From an uncultured Alphaproteobacteria bacterium (GTDB taxonomy: Bacteria > Pseudomonadota > Alphaproteobacteria > Methylaequorales > Methylaequoraceae): DNA of 60,491 nt. The position numbers and the translations under genes are program-made. The DNA is taken from the NCBI GenBank assembly GCA_902536655.1, contig CACAYF010000012.1:1-60491 (forward strand), given 5' to 3'. The stretch's first letter is position 1. The number at the start of each line of letters is the position of its first letter. Below, one piece after another: positions 53,470 through 60,491 of the stretch. The notes under the pieces are model-generated. The model ran no database searches and had not been told where the DNA came from. It was given only the letters and a program-made list of their open reading frames with translations.

Positions 53470-56400
53470 GGTCAACAAGAAACTTCCACCAGAAAATGTA
53501 TAGTTTGAAGCTGATCCAGTTCCATCGCTAAAAGATAAAGTGCCCAAAGAAATATTTTGAGTACTTCCTGGAATATTACTTTGAATACTACCTTGTCCAG
53601 TTAAATTTAACGACTCATTATTAGCTGTTGTGATAGACAATTCTTGAGCAAGAACGATCAAAGATGGGTTTTCCACAGCAACTCGAGAGCCAAAGAGATT
53701 AATTGGTCTTTTAGTTACATTCATAGAAGCCCCTGTTATTATATAATTTGGGTGAGCTGAACTTAACGATCCAATATTAACAGACTTTGATCCAACCCCA
53801 GGAGACCCAATTGTACCTGAACCAGAGATAGTTATTGTGTCGGAACCAACAGTGTTAGTGAAGGAATCAAATATATTACCATTTACAATATTAGTCCCAT
53901 CGTAAAATCTACTACCAGAGGCTGATGTTGCACGTGCCGTTACATCAACTGAATGGTTGCCGCCAACTAAAGTATAATTCGAAGCAGATCCACTTCCGTT
54001 TCCTAATGCAAGAGTTCCAATACTTGTAATGTTTTTTCCTACTCCTACATTTGTATTTTGCATTTGACCATTTCCACTTAGTGTTAATGTCTGCCCCCCT
54101 ACAGTATTAGAGATTCCATTAGATTGAAGACCTGAAGCAGGTGCATCTAAAGTTCCATCATAAATTTTTTCGATATTTAGATCAACGGGACGTTTTGTAA
54201 TACTTAAAGAAATTGTTCCCATGGTATAGTTGGTAGCACTTCCATTTGCGCTAACAAGACTCAGTGAGTTTTGGGTAACTGTTTTATTACTTCCAACATT
54301 TGCATCAGGTACACTGCCTTGGCCGGATAGTGTAATTATTTCAGAACCTACACCAGTTGTTATAGCTAGGTCAGAACCATTTACAGTTGTTGTATTATCA
54401 TACACTCTAGAGCCTGTGATATTTAACTGACGCGAGTTTATTGCGAATGTTCCACTTGATAGTGAATAATTCGACGCTAACCCCGTTCCATCTTGCAATT
54501 GAAGTGTTCCAAGTATAATTGTTTTTCCAGTCCCAGAAATTGCGGTAGAGACACTTCCTGAACCTGTGATTCCAAGGGTTTCTCCAGCAGAGGTATTATT
54601 AAAAGTTGAAATATCTGAACCATTTACAGTTGTTGTTCCATCATAAAATCTTGAACCACTTATTGTTATTGGTCTTTTTGTTACACTCATGGTTTGTGTT
54701 CCGCCTGACAATGTATAATTAGCAGCTAAACCTCCATTAGTTCCATCGCCAATTGTAAGACCACTTACATTTGTTAAAGTTTTTAAATCTCCAACGTTAG
54801 CATTTCCTAGGACACCATTTCCTGATAACCCAATTGTTTCCAAACCAACCAAATTATTGATTGTTGTTAAGTCAGATGAGGCGGCAGTAGCAGAAGAGTC
54901 GTAGATTCTTGTACCAGTTAAATCTAATGGACGTTTCGTAATATCTAAAGTTGCAGAGGTTAAATTATAATTACTTGAAGCTGCAGTTCCATTGGCCAAT
55001 TCTATGCTTCCAAGCGATATTGACTGCCCAGACGCAACATTTTTAGAAGCAACACTCCCAGATCCTGTTAGATTTAAATTTTCCCCACTTACCAAATTGC
55101 TAAAAGTTGAGGTGAAGTTTGAAGAATTTGCATCTGTTGTTCCATCATAGTGTCTGGTACCCACAAAAGTAACATCTCTTACATTAACATCAAAAGACCC
55201 TGATGATAGTTCATAGTTGGAAGCCAACCCGGAATTATCAGCTAATGAAAGTGAACCCAAAGATATTGCCTTATTTGTTCCAACTGCAGCAGAATCAACA
55301 GTCCCAGATCCATTTAAATTCAGAGTTTCACCACCAGCCCTATTACTGATAGTTGAAATAGAAGAGTTTTGCACAGTTGTAGATCCATCATAGATTTTTG
55401 AGCCTGAAATTGTAATAGGTCTTTTAGTAACATTAACGGTGTGTGTTCCCCCAGATAATGTGTAGTTTGATGCTAACCCACCATTTGATCCATCGCCCAA
55501 CGACAGTCCACTAACATTTGTAAGTGCTATCGAATCTGCAACATTTTTATTACCTATAACTCCATTTCCTGAAAGGATAATTGTTTCAGAACCAACCAAA
55601 TTAGTCATGGTTGATAAATCAGATGCTGCTACCGACGTTGTTGAGTCATATACTCGTGAACCTGATAAACTTAATGGGCGAGCTGTTACAGTAAGTGTAC
55701 TCGAAGTTAAATTATAATTACTAGCAGCACCTGAACCATCAAGGAGACTAAGGTTTGTAACTGTTACGGCTTTTCCTGAACCAACATTCTTATTTGAAAC
55801 TGTTCCTGTTCCTGTTTGTGATAGAATTTCAGAACCTACTAAATTACTGTAAGTGAATGTTGTTGAAACACTAGCACCATCCAAAATATTTGATCCATCA
55901 TATTCTCTACTTGCGACAAGAGTTATCGGCCTTTGAGTGATATTCATCAAATGAGTGCCTCCATCAAGAGTATAGTTACTTGCTAAACCTGAGTTATCTG
56001 ATAAAGAAAGTGTATTTTTAGCTACATTTTTTGAATTACCCACTGCAGCTGATAACAAAGTTCCGGAACCAGATAAATTTAAAGTTTCAGAACCAACTAA
56101 GTTTGATAAAGATAAATCTGAAGCATTTGCAGTTATTGATCCATCGTAAATTCTTGTGCCTGAAGAATTCAGTATCCTCGGAGTAATTTCAAATGTTGTG
56201 GTGAAATTACTCAAGGTATAGTTCCCTGCACCGGGGCCAGTAAGAGCAAGGGATCCTGCAGTCACAGTTTTATTAGCACCAACATTTTCATCTGCAACTG
56301 TGCCGGCTCCCGTCAAACTTACAGTTTCTCCACTAACTAAATTGGTTAAAGTAAGATCAGAACTATTAACAGTTTTTGTGCCATCATATTGCCTGCTTCC

Positions 56401-59400
56401 AGTAACATTCACAGATAATTGAGATATATCTAATGTGTGAGATCCCCCTGTTAATGTATAATTTGAAGACTTTCCTCCAGAACCATCCGAAATAGAGAGA
56501 CTTCCAAGGCTAATTGCTTTATTCATTTCAACTGTTGCATTTGGGACTGTACCCGAGCCAGATAGTGTTAAATTTTCACCAGTCACTAAGTTGCTAATAC
56601 TTAAATCTGTGCTTGAAGCGTTGTTAGTCCCGTCAAAAGCTCTTATCCCACTTAAACCAATCACACGTTCTGTGACATTTACGGTGGCAGCGGATAATGT
56701 GTAGTTTGAACCAACACCTGAACTGTTGTCTATTGTTAAGCCTGATGTGTTAACTGTTTTTCCAGTTCCAACGTCAGCAGTAGATATTGTGCCAGTTCCT
56801 GAAAGTGATAGTGTATCCGATCCAGCCAGATTCGAAAAGCTTGTAAGGTTGCTTGACGCTACATTTGTTGTCCCGTCATAGGTTTTTGTTCCTGAAACTG
56901 TTGTTGATCTTGGAACAATTGTCATAGTTAGCGTTCCATTTGTTAAAGTATAATTTGTTGCTATTCCAGAACCATCTGATAATGCCAATGTGTTTATATT
57001 CACAATAGTCCGGCTACCAGCGGCCGGAGAATCCAATACGCCACTTCCTGTTAACCCAAGTGTCTCTCCAGAAACAATATTTGCAAAACTAAGGTCTGAT
57101 CCAGAAGCTGTCCTTGTTGAATCATAAGCTCTTGAGCCAGATAAATTTAATGGACGTTGTGTAATATCAGAACTTGCTGAAGCTATCGAATAATTGCTTG
57201 CTTGTCCAGAATTGTCAACCAATGAAAGCCCCGAAGTCGACAAAGCTCTAGCGTTTCCTACATTTGCTGATGAAACAGTTCCAGATCCAGAAACAGATAA
57301 CGTTTCAGACCCTACTATGTTTGTGAATGTAGTAATTTGACTACCTTGAATCGTTGTATTACCGTCGTAAATTTTTGAACCAACAAGTGTTAATGGTCTT
57401 TTAGTAATATCGAAATTGGCACTCGAAATGCTATAGTTACTGGCACTTCCTGTTCCATTCGCAAGAGCTAAAGTTCCAAGTGTCACTGTTTTGCCTGCAC
57501 CAACGTTCGCAGAACTTACAGAACCACTTCCTGAAACAGATAGCGTTTCAGAACCAACTAAATTTGAAAAAGTTGTCAAGGTGGAACCATCTACTGTTGT
57601 ATTTCCATCATAAACCTTGCTTCCAGATACAACAACTGGACGTTGTGTAACATTAATTTCAAGAGTTCCATTTAGAGTATAATTAGCAGCGGCACCGCTG
57701 TTATCAGATAAAGTGAAGTTTACATCTGTTACACTCTTGTTATCACCGACTGCACTAGTAGTAATAGTTCCAGATCCAGACAAATTTAGTGTTTCAGAAC
57801 CTATTAGTCCTGTTAATGATAAATTTGATGATGATACTGATGTGTTCCCGTCGTAAACTTTTGATCCATTAACTCCTATAGATTTTTTGCTAATTGTTGC
57901 ACTGTGGGATCCTCCTAGGAGTGTATAATTTGAAATTATTCCTCCATTACTCCCGTCTGAAAGCAACAGCGCAGTCGTATTAATTGACGCTGATCCATAA
58001 GTTGAAGCATTTGGTGAAGAGGTCGAAACCGAGCCAGATTTATTTAAAGTCTCTGACCCTATTAGGCCGTCAAAACTAATATTTCCAGAAGAGACTGTGG
58101 TTGACCCGTCATAGGCCTTTGTTCCAGAAATACTTAATATTTTATTATTGATTGTAAATGTCCCTGTACTTAAAGAATAGTTAGAAGCATTTGAAGTATT
58201 GTCCGCCAAACTTAGGCCAGTTGTATTTATTGTTTTTCCAGCTCCTACATTCTTATCAGTTACTGAACCTGTTCCTGTAATTGATATAGACTCTCCTGAA
58301 ACCTGACCAATTAACGTCAAGTCAGAACTCGCAGCATCGGTTGTGCCATCGTATTGTCTTGAACCCGAGAGTGTTATTGGCTTTGTGGTAATATCAAAAG
58401 AGCCTGAATCCAGAGTGTAATTAGAGGCCAAACCAATAGTTCCGTTGGTTCCATCAGATATTCCCAATGTATTAAGAGTGATAGATTTATTTGTTCCAAC
58501 CGATGGTAGCGAAACACTTCCCTCTCCGCTAATTGTAAGTGTTTCACCGCCGGCCGTGTTAACTGTATCAATTTGGCTGGCTAAAACCGTTCCCGTCCCA
58601 TCATACACTTTCTCTCCACTTATGCTTAGATTTCGACGAGTTATCGCAAAGCTTGTTGTTCCAATTGTATAGTTGGATGCAGAATGTGAACCGTCGGAAA
58701 GGGATAGACCAGATATGTCAATCGTTTTACCAGATCCGACATTTTTATCAGTTACTGAACCTGTTCCTGTGATTGAAATTGATTCACCTGTAACTTCTCC
58801 AGTAACTTCTAAATCTGAACTACTAACTGTGGTAGTGGCATCATAAATTTTTTGACCACCTACACTTACCCACTTTTGACTTATGTCAAATGTCCCTGTT
58901 GTCAAATTATAGTTGCTCGCTAATCCACCTCCAGAACCGTCGGCTATTGCAATAGATCCTAACGTTATAGATTGGTTGTTTTGTACATTAGCCGATGAAA
59001 CTGTTCCGCTTCCTGAAAATGTAAGTGTTTCTCCACTTGTAGTATCGTTGGTTACCAAATCAGATGAACTTACCGTTGTAGTGCCGTCATAAACTCGAGA
59101 CCCTGAAAATGTTATGTCTTTTTTAGTTACATTGAACGTATGTGTTCCTCCGTCTAATTTATAATTAGATGATAAGCCAGGCGTCCCTCCTGATCCGTTT
59201 CCTAAAGTTAAACCAGATACATCTAATGTTTTTCCATTTGCAACATTTTTGTCACTTATAGTTCCATTACCAGTTAATGTTAAGTTTTCTCCTCCTTGAA
59301 GGTTGTTCAATGATAAGTCAGCCGGAAGAGTATTTGTTGAACCATCGTATTGTCGCGTACCGTTAATCGAAATAACGGCTTTATTTACAGTCAGTAAATG

Positions 59401-60491
59401 CGTTCCTCCAGCCAATGTGTAATTTGAGGCTATTCCGCCGTTAGCCCCGTCAGCCAAGCTCAGTGTATCTACACCTATTGTTTTATTGGTACCAACATTC
59501 TCATTTGAGACCGATCCATCACCAGAAAGTGCTAAAGTCTCACTTCCAACTAAATTGGACAGAGTTATTATTCCGGATGAAACTGTTTTTAAAGTATTAT
59601 AATCCCTACTTGCAGACATGTTTAATACTCTTTCGGTAATATTAAAGGTTTGTGTTCCTCCACTAAATGTGTAGTTAGATGCTAAACCTGCAGTTCCAGT
59701 TTGTCCATTCTCAAGGGTCAGTCCTGATGTATCTACTGTTTTACCATTCCCAACATTTTTACTAACAACACTTCCCAATCCTGAAGTTGTTAAGTCTTCT
59801 CCCCCTTGTAATCCTGAAAGTGAAAAGTCTGAATTCCTCACGTCTTGAGTGCCGTCGTATTGGCGTGATCCTGTAAGTGAAATTGGAGCCTTGTTCACAG
59901 TTAACTGATGCGTTCCTCCACTAAGAGTATAGTTAGCCGCTAAACCTCCATTCGATCCATCCGCTAAAGCGAGTGTTCCTACGGATACTGTTTTGTTAGA
60001 TCCAACATTCTTACTCGCAATCGTTCCAGTTCCACTTAAGTTAAGTGTTTCTGATCCCACTAAGTTAGCATGCGTTGATAAGTCTGATGCTACCGCATTT
60101 GTTGTCGCATCATATAAACGGGTACCGCTTACACTCACTGCACGTCTATTTACCGTAAAGTTGTGCGTACCACCCGTAAGCGTATAGTTAGAAGCTGTTC
60201 CTCCACTACCGTCAGCTATACTAATCCCAGATAAGTTTGTAATTGTATAACTACCCGCATTGGCTGAACCAATCGTTGCTGTTCCAGAATGATTCAACGC
60301 TTCACCTGACACCAGGTTGCTTAATGTTATCGCTCCAGCTAAAGCATCCGTGTTCGCATCATACGTCTTCGATCCTGATGAGTTCAGTACTCGTTGTGCA
60401 ATGTTAATCACCGTCGAGTTTAAACTATAATTTGACGCAAGACCTGTTCCATCCGCTAATGCAAGTGTTCCATTGCTACTCATCGCTATTC
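53272..60491 (-). CDS. Giant YDG-repeat surface protein (partial, 5' end outside the window)
   Basis: At least 2,400 residues; no stop is met at the right edge, so an internal ATG at 60483 is not the real start. I count 27 full repeats of about 75-86 residues plus one worn copy and a fragment at the edge. A typical unit runs SGSRVYDGTTTV, SSDLSNLVGSETL, LSGSGTVSSANVG, LGTLALADGSG, ASNYTLSGGTH. This is the YDG/MBG-like repeat of secreted filamentous-haemagglutinin-type adhesins. After the repeats a 65-residue tail ends in VAPCVLRNGLCN with two cysteines; no LPXTG or beta-barrel is seen. Composition is richer in G, S, T, N and in GC than its neighbours. The secretion partner is not in the window. 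Confidence 0.88.
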   Translation of the reverse strand, partial: IAMSSNGTLALADGTGLASNYSLNSTVINIAQRVLNSSGSKTYDANTDALAGAITLSNLVSGEALNHSGTATIGSANAGSYTITNLSGISIADGSGGTASNYTLTGGTHNFTVNRRAVSVSGTRLYDATTNAVASDLSTHANLVGSETLNLSGTGTIASKNVGSNKTVSVGTLALADGSNGGLAANYTLSGGTHQLTVNKAPISLTGSRQYDGTQDVRNSDFSLSGLQGGEDLTTSGLGSVVSKNVGNGKTVDTSGLTLENGQTGTAGLASNYTFSGGTQTFNITERVLNMSASRDYNTLKTVSSGIITLSNLVGSETLALSGDGSVSNENVGTNKTIGVDTLSLADGANGGIASNYTLAGGTHLLTVNKAVISINGTRQYDGSTNTLPADLSLNNLQGGENLTLTGNGTISDKNVANGKTLDVSGLTLGNGSGGTPGLSSNYKLDGGTHTFNVTKKDITFSGSRVYDGTTTVSSSDLVTNDTTSGETLTFSGSGTVSSANVQNNQSITLGSIAIADGSGGGLASNYNLTTGTFDISQKWVSVGGQKIYDATTTVSSSDLEVTGEVTGESISITGTGSVTDKNVGSGKTIDISGLSLSDGSHSASNYTIGTTSFAITRRNLSISGEKVYDGTGTVLASQIDTVNTAGGETLTISGEGSVSLPSVGTNKSITLNTLGISDGTNGTIGLASNYTLDSGSFDITTKPITLSGSRQYDGTTDAASSDLTLIGQVSGESISITGTGSVTDKNVGAGKTINTTGLSLADNTSNASNYSLSTGTFTINNKILSISGTKAYDGSTTVSSGNISFDGLIGSETLNKSGSVSTSSPNASTYGSASINTTALLLSDGSNGGIISNYTLLGGSHSATISKKSIGVNGSKVYDGNTSVSSSNLSLTGLIGSETLNLSGSGTITTSAVGDNKSVTDVNFTLSDNSGAAANYTLNGTLEINVTQRPVVVSGSKVYDGNTTVDGSTLTTFSNLVGSETLSVSGSGSVSSANVGAGKTVTLGTLALANGTGSASNYSISSANFDITKRPLTLVGSKIYDGNTTIQGSQITTFTNIVGSETLSVSGSGTVSSANVGNARALSTSGLSLVDNSGQASNYSIASASSDITQRPLNLSGSRAYDSTRTASGSDLSFANIVSGETLGLTGSGVLDSPAAGSRTIVNINTLALSDGSGIATNYTLTNGTLTMTIVPRSTTVSGTKTYDGTTNVASSNLTSFSNLAGSDTLSLSGTGTISTADVGTGKTVNTSGLTIDNSSGVGSNYTLSAATVNVTERVIGLSGIRAFDGTNNASSTDLSISNLVTGENLTLSGSGTVPNATVEMNKAISLGSLSISDGSGGKSSNYTLTGGSHTLDISQLSVNVTGSRQYDGTKTVNSSDLTLTNLVSGETVSLTGAGTVADENVGANKTVTAGSLALTGPGAGNYTLSNFTTTFEITPRILNSSGTRIYDGSITANASDLSLSNLVGSETLNLSGSGTLLSAAVGNSKNVAKNTLSLSDNSGLASNYTLDGGTHLMNITQRPITLVASREYDGSNILDGASVSTTFTYSNLVGSEILSQTGTGTVSNKNVGSGKAVTVTNLSLLDGSGAASNYNLTSSTLTVTARPLSLSGSRVYDSTTSVAASDLSTMTNLVGSETIILSGNGVIGNKNVADSIALTNVSGLSLGDGSNGGLASNYTLSGGTHTVNVTKRPITISGSKIYDGSTTVQNSSISTISNRAGGETLNLNGSGTVDSAAVGTNKAISLGSLSLADNSGLASNYELSSGSFDVNVRDVTFVGTRHYDGTTDANSSNFTSTFSNLVSGENLNLTGSGSVASKNVASGQSISLGSIELANGTAASSNYNLTSATLDITKRPLDLTGTRIYDSSATAASSDLTTINNLVGLETIGLSGNGVLGNANVGDLKTLTNVSGLTIGDGTNGGLAANYTLSGGTQTMSVTKRPITISGSRFYDGTTTVNGSDISTFNNTSAGETLGITGSGSVSTAISGTGKTIILGTLQLQDGTGLASNYSLSSGTFAINSRQLNITGSRVYDNTTTVNGSDLAITTGVGSEIITLSGQGSVPDANVGSNKTVTQNSLSLVSANGSATNYTMGTISLSITKRPVDLNIEKIYDGTLDAPASGLQSNGISNTVGGQTLTLSGNGQMQNTNVGVGKNITSIGTLALGNGSGSASNYTLVGGNHSVDVTARATSASGSRFYDGTNIVNGNIFDSFTNTVGSDTITISGSGTIGSPGVGSKSVNIGSLSSAHPNYIITGASMNVTKRPINLFGSRVAVENPSLIVLAQELSITTANNESLNLTGQGSIQSNIPGSTQNISLGTLSFSDGTGSASNYTFSGGSFLLTLKHKLTFTQRIREILNKGRSGKNLILLPTKTSHRSVPAVAEKISISTPDQSITVAPCVLRNGLCN
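53470..60491 (-). repeat. Tandem array of about 28 coding repeats (roughly 225-260 bp each)
   Basis: Period of about 240 bases, easily seen by the recurring complement of TATGATGG (YDG codons). Copies have drifted at DNA level. Some copies are closer to one another than to their neighbours: the units near 58.26 and 58.75 kb share SGESISITGTGSVTDKNVG, and those near 54.8 and 55.6 kb share NGVxGNxNV and TNVSGLxxGDGxNGGLA, showing that blocks of two or three units were duplicated together. Confidence 0.85.

Noticed and set aside
54230-54430. Plus-strand open frames opposite the giant repeat protein
   Set aside because: They recur wherever the repeat biases codon use on the opposite strand (also near 58.4 and 60.0 kb) and have no family-like features.
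53470-60491. CRISPR-like array
   Set aside because: The repeat period is about 240 bases, the units are coding and diverged, and no short identical repeats with unique spacers exist.

Overview
The window is about 60 kb of AT-rich, tightly packed bacterial DNA. The gene set points to an alphaproteobacterium: an intact c-type cytochrome maturation block in the order ccmABCDEFGHI, an IalB-family protein, a Suv3-like helicase next to fdxA, hemC-hemD-mitofilin-hemY divergent from tsaD-gpsA, an SDHAF4/DUF1674 gene beside rsmB, and the rsmB-heparinase...purH arrangement. Low GC, short or negative intergenic distances and frequent TTG/GTG starts suggest a streamlined marine lineage (SAR11-, AEGEAN-169- or HIMB59-like). 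That placement is inference; no rRNA gene is present to test it. No rRNA, tRNA, CRISPR array, insertion sequence or integrase was seen.

Layout. 1-5409 (minus): fdxA, a Suv3-type RNA helicase and aconitase acnA. 5445-11486 (plus): cytochrome c maturation system I, complete, but ccmA carries two in-frame stop codons just ahead of its Walker A motif. 11478-13752 (minus): pabC-like lyase and pabB (folate pABA branch). 13830-15110: an FAD oxidoreductase of unknown substrate. 15107-16870 (minus): a cyclic-nucleotide-binding domain protein and a divergent protein that resembles a family-A DNA polymerase fold with degraded motifs. 16889-22541: yggT, folD, argG, ialB, two overlapping EamA transporters and an aldo/keto reductase. 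22650-25253: a Bax-inhibitor-1 protein, a periplasmic DUF6134-like protein, an SDR and an NTF2-like protein. 25254-30281 (minus): amine oxidase, DUF1365, cyclopropane-fatty-acid-synthase-like methyltransferase, sugar/cation-type MFS and DUF3833 lipoprotein. This set and the facing SDR/NTF2 genes resemble the singlet-oxygen (RpoE-ChrR) lipid-modification regulon of other Proteobacteria, but no sigma or anti-sigma gene lies here.

30282-30701 is the only long gap between larger genes. It holds a short transcription unit, a strong hairpin terminator and a possible 58-residue gene. 30702-34446 is a lipid/glycan-modification group: PAP2 phosphatase, ArnT-like GT83, GT2 and LAB_N protein. 34446-43416: an AlkA-type glycosylase, heme synthesis hemC/hemD with mitofilin-like and HemY-like partners, tsaD, gpsA, yciI-like, acs and SDHAF4. 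43458-52034: rsmB, heparinase II/III-like, a three-gene polysaccharide insert (UDP-sugar dehydrogenase, polyprenyl-P sugar-phosphate transferase, CapD/PglF-like dehydratase) and purH. 52024-53247: a UMF1-type transporter. 53272 to the right edge: the C-terminal 2,400 residues of a giant surface protein built of at least 28 YDG-type repeats; its 5' end lies outside the window.

How the parts fit: several blocks serve heme and respiration (ccm genes, hemCD, SDHAF4, aconitase, acs). Two blocks modify the envelope (glycosyltransferases and CapD-type polysaccharide genes, plus the fatty-acid methylation group), and the giant repeat protein is probably exported to the cell surface. The best candidates for something undescribed are the divergent polymerase-like protein paired with a cyclic-nucleotide-binding domain, the giant YDG protein, the small transcript region near 30.4 kb and the interrupted ccmA.
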